Assembly: GCA_000149225.2 (NCBI GenBank)
Contig: CM000691.1
Span: 1,231,561 to 1,295,560, forward strand
Length of the DNA: 64,000 nucleotides
DNA from: Lachancea kluyveri NRRL Y-12651
Lineage: Eukaryota; Ascomycota; Saccharomycetes; Saccharomycetales; Saccharomycetaceae
Direction of reading: 5' to 3'
The first letter of the stretch is position 1. Every line of letters starts with the position of its first letter. Both the position numbers and the translations under genes were made by a program. The notes below the pieces were generated by a model. That model saw only the letters and a program-made list of their open reading frames with translations. It was not told where the DNA came from and made no database searches. Positions 11,085 to 20,366 of this stretch are shown here, piece after piece.

Positions 11085-12874
11085 ATGGAAGACCCCAGAG
11101 AACCCAGAGAGATTGATATTTTTGACGAGCTTTCTTGCGACGAAGATGATGATCGTAAGTGTACTGCGACTTGTGCCACTCTAAGCTTTAGAAGAGAAAT
11201 ATTAACCTTCATTGATCAGTACATAAAAGACTTGACGAGTTAGAGCGTGAAAAAAAGGATTTGAAGCAAAGACTGCAAGACATTTCACAAAGAAAGAAGA
11301 AGATAGATCCCAACTTTAGTGGAGTAGAAGTTCCACGCTCTCCTTCAAAAAGCAAGCATGTAGCTGTTAAAGAGACATCACGATCCAAGGATGATCGGGA
11401 ATCGTGTTTCCCAGCACACGAAAACTTGAATGAGTTACAAGTTCAGAAGAAGGCTAGTTTGTCTTCTATTTCTACACCTTATTTTGCCCAAAATTTTTCG
11501 AGTTCAAAAAAAGCTCAAGAAGTGGAATCACGACGCAAGATGGAGATGCTTAATTGTAGAGTGCACACGTTTGATGGTCCAGATTTTGTCCGTGAATATA
11601 GTCCCATTGCCGTTAATGAAGAAGAGGAGTTTTCAGGGAAATGGATATCTAAACGTTACATTACAGCGGAGCAAGCACGTAAGATTTTAAGAGAAACCAA
11701 GGTTCTCAGACTGCCTAAACTATTTGCTAAGGTCAGACCTCCTACCTTCACGGAACCGCAATATTCAAATTGGGTAACAATTGGCATTATTAGTGCCAAA
11801 TCTTCCGTCAAAATGACAACTGGTACAAAACCCAGCAGATATTTTACTCTGACATTAACTGATTTCAAACATACAATAAACATCTACTTATTTGGAAACA
11901 AAAACGTCGAGAAATATTATAACTTAAAGGTGGGTGACATAATAGCTGTTTTGAATCCCGAAATTTGGCCTTGGAGGCCTTCGAAAGTAGAGCACGAACA
12001 GTCATCTCAAGCAGTAATTAAATCCTTCAATCTCTGCATCAAACACAATTTTAATTCTATCTTAGAGATTGGGACAAGTAGAGATTTCGGGTTCTGCTCT
12101 ATTTACAACAAGTTACAGGGGAAAACTTGTGGGACGCCCATTAACAAATCTGTGGAAGATAGGTGTTATTACCATCAGGAAGTGCAGTTTAGGCAAGTGA
12201 ATGCTAAACGACTAGAATTAAACGGTAACAAATCACTTAGATCACCAACGAAAAATGGTGTTAAGCACATCCTGTACGGAAAAAACAAAAGTGGGAAGTA
12301 TGACCTATTACCGGACAGATATGCACCTCAAACACAGAGTAAAGACTCTCAAAACGTGCTTTATTTTAGTAATCCGAATGCTGCTAGGGCATTTTTTGAC
12401 GACGACTATCAAAATCCGGATTTCCTGAATAACCTGGACAGCAAGAGACGCAAGTTAGAGGTTGGCAAGAAGGAGAAGTTGCTTCAAAAGCAACTACAAC
12501 AGGTAATTGGAAAATCAAACTCTAACCTTTTTAAAAACGAGACCTCGACAAAACAGGATGAAATTAGGCGTGCCACTAAAAACGCATTAGAAAGTGGGCT
12601 TATCAAGAAAATTGGATTTGATCCAACAAGTGGCAGAATGTCTTCCGTTTTAAAGAATAACAGTAAAGGCCTCAAAGAGCAGGCTAAGAATTCAGCGGTC
12701 GAGGAAATTTTGCAAATCAAAAAAGAAAAAATTGAGCTAAAGCCCTCCAAGGAAGCTTTAAGACAAAAATTCAAAAAAAGAGAAGAAGTTTGGAATCACC
12801 ATTTTAAGAAAGAAGAGAACCCAAATCCGGGTGTGGAATCAAGTGATGGGGATAGTGAGCTAGAAATTGTATAA
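11085..12874 (+). CDS. MCM10: Mcm10 replication initiation factor (spliced)
   Basis: Binds the Mcm2-7/CMG helicase and DNA polymerase alpha-primase and is needed for origin activation. Exon 1 is 11085-11154 (start MEDPREPREIDIFDE) and exon 2 is 11220-12874. Without splicing the frame ends at a TAG at 11240, so the intron is required. The joined product is 574 residues (S. cerevisiae about 571). Visible: an N-terminal basic coiled stretch; the core OB-fold (around 190-300, including VTIGIISAKSS and FGNKNVEKYYNLKVGD); a CCCH zinc finger with Cys316, Cys327, Cys339 and His342; and a basic C-terminus ending DSELEIV, like the S. cerevisiae protein. Convergent with the lipid-kinase-like gene, with only 21 bp between stops. 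Confidence 0.95.
11155..11219 (+). other. MCM10 intron (65 nt)
   Basis: Starts GTAAGT, has TATTAAC (one base from TACTAAC) at 11200-11206 and ends GATCAG 13 nt later. Removal joins GATC to TACAT and restores a frame running into the Mcm10 body. S. cerevisiae MCM10, as I recall it, is intronless. Confidence 0.88.
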
Positions 12875-12895
12875 GAATTCCCGTGTCTTGAAAAA

Positions 12896-14050
12896 TCATG
12901 CAGGGCTTAAAACTTTCAGATTGAAAGGGGAATAATCTTGCAAGAAAGAGACTTTAATTGTACCGTCAAAAGAACCCTCTGTACCTTGCATGTCCAAAAG
13001 ATTGAGCAACTGACCATCGCAACAAATCTCAAATTTTATTCTGTCACTTGCACTCGGCGAGTGTTCAACGACTATGTCAAAGTCTTTCTCGAGCTTTTCG
13101 TAAATAACCCCAGTATCCATGATATCATCTCCTTTTTGCGCTGTGCGGCCCCTCGTGATGCGTTTTATGAGTTCTGAAGACTTCAAGGAAGATTCAAAAC
13201 CCAATAAATGCAACGCAGAAGTTAAAGGGTCAGATAAAGGCGAAGGTTTATAAGTCGGTTCCAAATTAGGAGTGTTTATGATCGCGAAATAAGCATAGCA
13301 ACCTGATACGCGATTAGGAATACTTACTTTGTATTTCAGATCATAGTTCTTGAATATTTGAGCACTTGCCGCTTTAAATCTTTCAACGCCCATCACCTTA
13401 TATTTTGAATGGTTGCACAAGTGCAGTAAATTTGCATGGAAGCCGATGGACAAGATGATAAAAAATATCGTAGAATATCCGTTAGGAAAGGATGCTCTGT
13501 ACAGCGGAAACTTCGAAGCTATTAAATCATTTTTGAGAAATTTTTGGAAGCTCTCTACGGGACATTTTAGGTTCAATGAGCTAGCCCACGCATTACCCGT
13601 GCCCATAGGGATTGGATATATGTTTAATGCGTGTTTTGAATTGGAGTTTTGGGTAGGTATATGGTTCAAAAACTCCGAAATGCTGGTATCGCCTGAAAGA
13701 AAGATAATCGTGTAGCTTTTAGAGGGTTCAATTTCGCGCGCGAATTCTGCTATCGATGTTGAAGATTGGGTCTTAATAATTTTATGTTCAGCACCTAGTT
13801 TTTCTAAGATAGGCTTGATAACTTGTGTAGAAAAATCAGCTTGGGTTTTACGGCCAATTCCAGACATTACTGAATCGAGAATTATTAATTCTGAATTTGC
13901 AGAGGGAAGAGATATCAAAGAAGAAGAAACCGTTGACAATTTTTCAGCTTTCAACACAAAGGAGCTATAAACAGAGCCATCCTTCTCAATATCTACACTA
14001 TAAAGTGTACTCCCTATCTGTAGCAATGGCTTATTCACTGCTTTAGCCAT
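12896..14050 (-). CDS. Diacylglycerol/sphingoid-base kinase-like protein, divergent
   Basis: 384 residues, starting at ATG 14050. The middle resembles the DAGK_cat fold of sphingosine and diacylglycerol kinases: a Rossmann-type start (LIILDSVMSGIGRK, about 55-68), the nucleotide-loop position IIFLSGDTSISEF (about 116-127) and the strong second motif PMGTGNAWASSL (148-159). A C-terminal beta-rich half ends with DGQ near the position of the usual DGE segment. In active kinases the first loop reads GGDGT; here it is SGDTS, so activity is uncertain. The closest S. cerevisiae relatives are Lcb4/Lcb5, but neither sits at this locus, where S. cerevisiae has no such gene. Divergent from PCC1 (174 bp). 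I regard it as an ancestral gene lost in Saccharomyces; substrate unknown. Confidence 0.75.
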   Translation of the reverse strand: MAKAVNKPLLQIGSTLYSVDIEKDGSVYSSFVLKAEKLSTVSSSLISLPSANSELIILDSVMSGIGRKTQADFSTQVIKPILEKLGAEHKIIKTQSSTSIAEFAREIEPSKSYTIIFLSGDTSISEFLNHIPTQNSNSKHALNIYPIPMGTGNAWASSLNLKCPVESFQKFLKNDLIASKFPLYRASFPNGYSTIFFIILSIGFHANLLHLCNHSKYKVMGVERFKAASAQIFKNYDLKYKVSIPNRVSGCYAYFAIINTPNLEPTYKPSPLSDPLTSALHLLGFESSLKSSELIKRITRGRTAQKGDDIMDTGVIYEKLEKDFDIVVEHSPSASDRIKFEICCDGQLLNLLDMQGTEGSFDGTIKVSFLQDYSPFNLKVLSPA

Positions 14051-14224
14051 GGTTGTTTTGTGGCTTTGATACTTGCTTTTTTCAGACTAAATGTCCCTTA
14101 ACGGGAAAGGGGGGTGGACATAATTTATAATCCATTTTTTTTTTCACAATTTGTCGAGACATAGAGCGGATTCGTACGATGAGCACATACACATATACAT
14201 CCACGACCGAGACTCGAGTCAACG

Positions 14225-14569
14225 ATGAAGAACACCAGACAAATGTCCTTAGATCATCACTTGTATGTTATCTGCCATCTTCCATTTACCCTTCTGGAGG
14301 ACTGCACGAGCAAAGCGATCTACTAACACTACAACAGATACCTAGAAATTCCCTTAGAAACTCCATCTCAAGCTATTATTGCGATGAAAGCATTAAAACC
14401 AGATCCTGTACTGAAACCAGAAGATTTTCAAGTTGAGTACTCAGCAGCTGACTATAAACTATGTGTTTCATTCAAAAGTATAGACGACCGTGTCTTGCGT
14501 GTCGGCGTAAGCAGCGTCATTGAAAGTGTAAAAACGATTATAGAGACTATGGATGAATTTGGAAGCTGA
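14225..14569 (+). CDS. PCC1: Pcc1, KEOPS/EKC complex subunit (spliced)
   Basis: Small dimerisation subunit of the KEOPS/EKC complex, which makes t6A37 on ANN-decoding tRNAs and affects telomeres and transcription. Exon 1 is 14225-14262 and exon 2 is 14338-14569, giving 89 residues (S. cerevisiae 88). The joined sequence keeps the family pattern SLDHHLYLEIP near the start, LKPEDFQVEYS in the middle and SIDDRVLRVGVSSVI near the end. Two in-frame ATGs occur, at 14225 and 14243; the first gives the length and the 13-residue leader that match S. cerevisiae, so I use it. MLP1-PCC1-ESL2-PCK1 is the order on S. cerevisiae chromosome XI. Confidence 0.95.
14263..14337 (+). other. PCC1 intron (75 nt)
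   Basis: Begins GTATGT, has TACTAAC at 14321-14327 and ends ACAACAG. Splicing joins ..CATCACTT to ATACCTAG and restores the Pcc1 N-terminus. Confidence 0.95.
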
Positions 14570-14983
14570 GTGTTTACATGTTAGTAAATACTGACAATGT
14601 ATAGTAAATAAATGCTCTTTACACTATTAATAAAAGGTTGTACCACTGCGTAAGCTAAATCACGTGACTACATTGAGCCCAGCCTGGGGTAACCGGACAA
14701 GCCCTGAAGAAAATTATTTGGTGGCAAAAAAATAAAGAAAAAAGGAAAAAAAATAAAACACATAGGGAAAACCCCCTAGCTTGAACCTCTGCTTCATAAA
14801 GTACTATCAAACAATAAGAGAAGGCTGTTGACTCTAAGCTGGATCTAAAAGTGTCTAAATATTTACAGGCTTTGTCAAGAGGTTTTTTTTTCTCAAAACC
14901 TATTCCTCTTTCTTTTTCGGCGCGATAACATCAGTTTCGTTTTCCCGCAATAGCAACCTTTCAAGAGTCTTGATACATTGGTA
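14570..14983. promoter_or_regulatory. ESL promoter region with CACGTG box
   Basis: 414 bp between PCC1 and ESL. It contains TCACGTGA at 14660-14667, a Cbf1/Pho4-type E-box, and an A-rich stretch at 14725-14760. No gene seen. Confidence 0.5.
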
Positions 14984-17900
14984 ATGGGGGACACCACGAC
15001 CACAGACTATTCTACCGTGGCATTTACATCTCCTGCAAATTCTAGAATCCAAATGGCCTCTCATCCAACTCTGCATCAGAAAAGACACAACTCTAACTCC
15101 TATGATTATTATGATTCGGGTTATGCCAAGAGACGGCCAAACACACTATCACAGAATGTTAGTCAGAACGATGAACTAGCAGCATCAGCTGCATGCTTTC
15201 TAGACTCAAATCTAACGCCATCCAAGCACCAGGAGTGTACGCCCAGCTCTTTTCAGAGAGCAACCGATGAGACACCGCAACCATTTTATCCTGCAGACAC
15301 CCCTCAATCACCTTTTTATTTGCCAACTACATCTTCATCCAATCTAGAAGCTGCTTCAAAGGTAATTACAAATGACAACAGCAGTGTGCAACTTCCAGAT
15401 ATCTGTATAGACAATAAGCAGCAGCCCGAAAGACGGCAACAACAAAGACTAGAGAAACGAGTGAACCATGACGATAAAAAGATAACGAGAAATGCAGCCA
15501 ACGGTGAGCAAAAAGAAAGTATAACGGACGAACTTCAAGGCACCGATAACACACCGCATGAGCAATCCTCCAATACGCATGCCGATACTAACCAACAATC
15601 CGACCAGCACAATTCTGTACAACAAGGCAGTAGTGGTGGCAGTGATGATGGTGAAAACAACAGAGAAAACAGCGGTATTCCGATCGTAAATGTTCCCCCC
15701 AAACATACAAGTCAGGCACTTGTTCAAAAATTACAAGACATTTACAGAAGCATTGTCAAACAGGAAATTGAACTACAAGAACGTTGTTCCCAGCTCACTA
15801 ATTCACAGACTACTGACATGAAGAATCTATGGGTTATATACAAGGTCAATGCGGAACTAATCAACAACTACATTTCATTTATCACTACCGCTCTACTACC
15901 ATCACAGCCAGAGCAAGACTTGTTGATTGGCCAAGAGATAGTGGAAATTTATAGAGTTGAGAGAAGGTTGTGGGTTTATGGAACGATCACATTTCTAGAC
16001 GTTTTAAAGAATTTTTCGAACTTTATGGACCCCGAAGTTTGCTGCCAATTTATTTCCCATGTTTTCATGTCTATATCAAACATGCTAGGTGATGTTCCTC
16101 CAAGATATTCCATTCCATGGTTAGAAAGACTTGGTGACTTGTCGCGCATGGCAATTGCACTGTACCCTTCTGGCTTCATTGATTGGAAACTGAGTGCCGA
16201 GCATTGGTATAGCCAGGCGCTAATATATACCTATGGCCACGGTAAATTATACTACCACATGTCTACTGTCCAGCAAAATACGCTAGAAGCATTTGTGAAC
16301 CTGGGAAAAAGTGTTTTTTGTCAGGACACTTTTATTCCGTCTCAGCAGTATATGCAGCTAGTCATAGACAATATTTATCAGAGGGCCTTTGCCGAGCGTA
16401 GCGGTGGCAGCAGCAGAAATTTTCCTATTGTAGAATACTTAAAGCATAGCGAGGTGATGCTTTTGCCAAGTTTTTTGGAGAGTCCCGAGCTTCAAAAGGT
16501 AGTACTTACTTTTTTCCAGCAAAGGTTTGGCGTCTGGCCCAATAACGTTGATTTTTTCGATCATAAACAGATTTTCATCCAAGATGGAGAAAAGTTGAGG
16601 TACTTTTTCAGTCACGCACCAGCTTTTGCAGAATCACACATATTGCAACTTGTGGGATTTGGTGATCCGAGGAATCCATTCGCCATTTTATTTGAGCTAC
16701 CCAAGTTTCTAAAAGAGAGAAAAGAGCGTAAAGAGAGACGTAGATCTAAGTCTTCGCCACCTCTTCCAACAAATCTCGACGATGGAAATGGTTCTTCATC
16801 CATTTCAGTTGACCATTACTTTGAGAATATTGATTCTCACAGGGTCCCATACAGCTTTCCGCAAGACATTCAAATCTGGCAGCAATCGTTGAGCTATCTA
16901 AACCTAACCTCTATGGAGTGTAGTATGAGTGTGCTGAAAAAGTTTTTACATGCTCCGCTGTTAACCGCGTTACCTCATCTCTTACCGTGGGCACACTTTT
17001 TGGTTTCTGTTGCGATAAGAATATCTTCTTTGTCTTCTGATGCGCTTAAAAAGTTTTGGCTAGTTTTCATGAGGCGCATTTTTCCTTGGAATAGTCTGGT
17101 AAGCTTTTTGAATACATTAATGGCTTTTTTATTAGACAACAGCCGGAACATGTCATCTGTTGAGAAATTGTGTGAAGAATACAACAAGATGGACTTACAT
17201 ACACTAGTAGAACATTTCACGAATAGCGAGGAGCTACCAGAGGTTTGGAAGTGTTGGGGCACGTTGTGGTTCGACACTATTTCCAACAAATCTGAACTGA
17301 AGGCCAGCAGTGTTCAAAGCACCGGAATCAGAGACCATCTATTCTTGGATGCACCAATAGATGGTATTTGTTTTGACCAAGATGACGAATCCGGTCTGAA
17401 ATTTTGGAAGCGTGCATGTCGTGTCATCTTCATGTTTAAAGGAATGGCCAAAGAATTCCATTACGGTATACGTGTCTCCGATACTCCTATCTCAACTAGA
17501 AGAGATGTAACTACTTTGCATGCGTTAAAGAGGTTCTCGTTCAAATTTGAAGAATTACCGCAGGAGTGGGATAATGAAGTTTTCTTGCAATCAGACAACT
17601 TCATCAAAGTTTTTGAACCTATCTCCCCAATAAATTCCAACTTCGAAGCCGTTCCTTCCTTAAGTATGATTGACGGTGAAAGCATTTTTGAATTCCAAGG
17701 TTATAGACGCATGTACCCAGATTACTACTGCTTTAACAAAAACGGTGATTTAATCACGGGGTCACTGTACACTTCAGGCTTGCTTGAACGAGTGGCAATT
17801 CAAGGTGGTGATGATTTTAATGTGAAGCGTCACGTCGAAAATGGTGTGTTGTTAGCTGCTCACAACAGTCCAGTTGACTGTAACGAAAGAACACCCGAAA

Positions 17901-18574
17901 CGATGGTTGAATATGCGGAAAGGAAATGGCTAAACATGTGTATGGATCCAGCGTTTATGGAAAGTCTGCGCGACTCGAGATTTCCACACGGTGACCTGGC
18001 ATGTAATGCGGATAGCAACGTAACTTACTTTGTATTAGATGCAACCTCATGGTTGCGCCATTTCGCTCACGTTTACAAGCTGGCTACGAACAATGTTTTG
18101 AAATTTGCCATCTGTCTAACAACGTTTCAGGAGTTGAGATTCTTAAGAAAATCCAAGGATGAAAGTGTCGTCGAAGCAGCCACTAGAGCGGTGATTACGG
18201 CAAGGCAGTTGTATTACGAAAGGAAGCTGTTGCCCTTGAGGTTCACCGGTAACATAGCCACGCATCTAGAAGAACACTTGGAATTTGAAGAGCAAATCAC
18301 TTGGAGATCCCACGTCGATGAGTTTGTCATCGAGGCTGTTTACAAATCCCAAAGAAAGTTCAAAGGTTTGAATTTGCAGGCCAGAGACCAGGGCCAGGAA
18401 TATATTCCTACCGATCCCAAGGACGACGACAAATTTAACTTTGTGGTGTTAGTGACCGATGATTTGAACATGAGAACAAAGGCAGAGGCTCACGACATCC
18501 ATATTTTCAGCAGCCGATTCATGTTTGCATTTTGTAACCAATTGGGGTACAACCAGAAGGTTTGCATTAATTAG
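14984..18574 (+). CDS. ESL2: Est1-like PIN-domain protein (Esl1/Esl2)
   Basis: 1196-residue Est1/Smg6-related protein; S. cerevisiae Esl1 and Esl2 are a duplicate pair with hEST1A-like architecture and poorly defined roles. The N-terminal 230 residues are low-complexity (Gln/Ser/Asn-rich). An Est1-type helical-repeat region follows from about 240 to 620, then a Ser/basic linker and a second conserved region. The C-terminus is a PIN nuclease-like domain (about 1013-1185) starting TYFVLDATSWL, with acidic positions Asp1019, the Glu of FQELR and Asp1159/Asp1160 in VTDDLNMRTKA, so the acidic cluster looks retained. The start is the first ATG of the frame. Neighbours PCC1 and PCK1 match the ESL2 locus and YIL152W-like matches the ESL1 locus. 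The length is nearer Esl2 (about 1195). Confidence 0.93.
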   Translation: MGDTTTTDYSTVAFTSPANSRIQMASHPTLHQKRHNSNSYDYYDSGYAKRRPNTLSQNVSQNDELAASAACFLDSNLTPSKHQECTPSSFQRATDETPQPFYPADTPQSPFYLPTTSSSNLEAASKVITNDNSSVQLPDICIDNKQQPERRQQQRLEKRVNHDDKKITRNAANGEQKESITDELQGTDNTPHEQSSNTHADTNQQSDQHNSVQQGSSGGSDDGENNRENSGIPIVNVPPKHTSQALVQKLQDIYRSIVKQEIELQERCSQLTNSQTTDMKNLWVIYKVNAELINNYISFITTALLPSQPEQDLLIGQEIVEIYRVERRLWVYGTITFLDVLKNFSNFMDPEVCCQFISHVFMSISNMLGDVPPRYSIPWLERLGDLSRMAIALYPSGFIDWKLSAEHWYSQALIYTYGHGKLYYHMSTVQQNTLEAFVNLGKSVFCQDTFIPSQQYMQLVIDNIYQRAFAERSGGSSRNFPIVEYLKHSEVMLLPSFLESPELQKVVLTFFQQRFGVWPNNVDFFDHKQIFIQDGEKLRYFFSHAPAFAESHILQLVGFGDPRNPFAILFELPKFLKERKERKERRRSKSSPPLPTNLDDGNGSSSISVDHYFENIDSHRVPYSFPQDIQIWQQSLSYLNLTSMECSMSVLKKFLHAPLLTALPHLLPWAHFLVSVAIRISSLSSDALKKFWLVFMRRIFPWNSLVSFLNTLMAFLLDNSRNMSSVEKLCEEYNKMDLHTLVEHFTNSEELPEVWKCWGTLWFDTISNKSELKASSVQSTGIRDHLFLDAPIDGICFDQDDESGLKFWKRACRVIFMFKGMAKEFHYGIRVSDTPISTRRDVTTLHALKRFSFKFEELPQEWDNEVFLQSDNFIKVFEPISPINSNFEAVPSLSMIDGESIFEFQGYRRMYPDYYCFNKNGDLITGSLYTSGLLERVAIQGGDDFNVKRHVENGVLLAAHNSPVDCNERTPETMVEYAERKWLNMCMDPAFMESLRDSRFPHGDLACNADSNVTYFVLDATSWLRHFAHVYKLATNNVLKFAICLTTFQELRFLRKSKDESVVEAATRAVITARQLYYERKLLPLRFTGNIATHLEEHLEFEEQITWRSHVDEFVIEAVYKSQRKFKGLNLQARDQGQEYIPTDPKDDDKFNFVVLVTDDLNMRTKAEAHDIHIFSSRFMFAFCNQLGYNQKVCIN

Positions 18575-18688
18575 AAACTACGTACATAATTACGTTTTTA
18601 CCACCAAGCTCTCCCTATCCGTTTATTGCAAGCACATACACATGTAACCCTGTATATACCTATGTACATAGAAGTAAAGAATAAGTCC

Positions 18689-19561
18689 CTACCGATTGGC
18701 ATCAGCAAAATACCAATTGGAATACCAATACAAACCAGGATACAGCTCGATTTCCGATCGAGAATCCAAATGCAATTTCAAAACCCGGTGTTTCTCCGTA
18801 CGCGGAAACGCCTTGTTTTTGAAGCGATGAAGAACTATAGCGTGCGCACATTCAGACGAGATCACAAGAAGCTCGTCAGGAGACAGCTGCTGTGTACAAT
18901 CTACTGTAAGTACTATGTCGTAGTTGGGTTTTGAAACATGAGAGCTTAGCTTGTAGACGGTGTTGAAATCACACAACGATTTCTGTAAGCGGAACAACAT
19001 AGAGTCCTTACTCAAGGATGCACTGAATTCCGGGTGCAGGTAACGTTGTACGTTGGAACTACCGGTGAATTTGGTGCCGCCAGTTCTGCCGTCAGTAGAG
19101 GTAGAGTTACCTCCAGCAATTGACGACTGAAGAATGGCATCGAAAGTCGCAGGCGACGAGGGTTTCATCTGCTGAGGTAAAGGGTCCTCAGCCTTTGCGG
19201 CGCTGGCCACCGAGACCAGCTGCGATAAGGACATTCTGTTGTTGCCCTGGTTCTCTGGAACATGCCGAAGACAACCGGCGCTGTAAGTCGACAGCTTAGA
19301 AAAGACGTCATGTGCACTGCTAGCAGCTGGCGGTCCTGGGGTTTTCGTTTTTTTACATTTCTGGTGGCTCGGGGCTTTACGGGGCGAGGAGGAACGCGGC
19401 AGCAATTGAGATAGGCTCAAATTTCTATTGGTAGATTTGCTGGCCAGCGGTTTCCGGGAGGATCGAGGTGATACAGCGCGAGAGTTGTTTAGAAGCACAG
19501 AAAAAGGCTGCGAGAGCGCTGTCGTATGTCTTTTGCTAACTCGTTGCTCAGATATCCCCAT
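18689..19561 (-). CDS. YIL152W-like protein of unknown function
   Basis: 290 residues starting at ATG 19561 (MGISEQRVSKRH). The N-terminal two thirds are Ser/Pro/basic and low-complexity, with two LSLSQL/MSLSQL-type motifs. The C-terminal third is ordered-looking (QRYLHPEFSASLSKD, YDIVLTVDCTQQLSPDEL, then an ending with ELYPGLYWYSNWYF). I identify it mainly by position and strand: between ESL and RRD1 and opposite to ESL, exactly where YIL152W (VPR1) lies in S. cerevisiae. I see no enzyme motif, signal peptide or membrane segment. It may be a membrane-recruited or regulatory protein, but that is a guess. Confidence 0.75.
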   Translation of the reverse strand: MGISEQRVSKRHTTALSQPFSVLLNNSRAVSPRSSRKPLASKSTNRNLSLSQLLPRSSSPRKAPSHQKCKKTKTPGPPAASSAHDVFSKLSTYSAGCLRHVPENQGNNRMSLSQLVSVASAAKAEDPLPQQMKPSSPATFDAILQSSIAGGNSTSTDGRTGGTKFTGSSNVQRYLHPEFSASLSKDSMLFRLQKSLCDFNTVYKLSSHVSKPNYDIVLTVDCTQQLSPDELLVISSECAHAIVLHRFKNKAFPRTEKHRVLKLHLDSRSEIELYPGLYWYSNWYFADANR

Positions 19562-20366
19562 TTGGCATGTACTTGTCAACGTAGCTTACCTTCCCTCTCT
19601 GTGTCTGTTCTGTCCAGTCTGCTATGGAAAGACACTTTTTTTCGGCGGGACACAGAAAGAGGAGGGAGAAGCAACAGAGTTGTTCGTGTAAAACGCCTTG
19701 ACCTTCATATGCTGGGCAGAGCTGGCCGCGGCCGGAAGAGAGAAGGGGGTCTTACCCTGTTTCACCCGTTGCGCCTTCCCCCGTTTGGTTTTCGTTTCTC
19801 GGAGCCAGCTAGCTCGAAGCCGGGTAAGCCATGCCAACGACGGTGACAACCGCCGTTCCCTACAAATATCCCGGAGAAATAAGTGTCGCGGGCCCCGGGG
19901 ATTATGGGTCCTTTTCTCGGCGGCAGCGACAGCGCTGTCGCTGAATCAGCTTGGACGGATGGACGTTCTCAGATGGGCGGTGGGGACCCTCAGCGGTAGC
20001 GCTGGGCTGTCTGGAATCACCGGGCTTACACAAAAGGTGTTGTGCCAGATAATCAGTCTGTTGTAAGTGAAATTAAAGCAAGTGCCATCTATTTTCGGCC
20101 CGGGACTCTGGTTTCCAGTAAAGTATACGTAGTAGAACCCTTCCGCACACTTGAGCTTCTTGAAGTAGGGCAAGGGGGAACCGAAAAATGTATATAAGTC
20201 GCACGAGAAACTGTCTATCTCTCTCCTGTCTGTTGTTGATCCCTTTTTTTTTTACTCCTTTCCTTTCCTTCCTCTCAGCATACAAACTCCTTAGGACTTA
20301 TACCTTCTCCTCTCTTCCGAGTTTCGCAAGCTACATTCACATACACACAACTACACACAAGACAAA
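19562..20366. promoter_or_regulatory. GC-rich PCK1 upstream region
   Basis: 805 bp divergent region, visibly richer in G+C than its surroundings (19,690-20,060). It holds an 18-bp perfect palindrome (19925-19942), a GGGCCCCGGGG run (19890-19900) compatible with Mig1 cores, CGG/CCG triplets that could be zinc-cluster sites, a TATATAA box at 20191-20197 and a pyrimidine-rich leader to the ATG. I could not match a full carbon-source response element. Confidence 0.55.
20191..20197 (+). promoter_or_regulatory. PCK1 TATA box
   Basis: TATATAA, about 170 bp upstream of the PCK1 ATG, followed by a CT-rich initiator-like tract, typical of strongly regulated yeast promoters. Confidence 0.6.
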
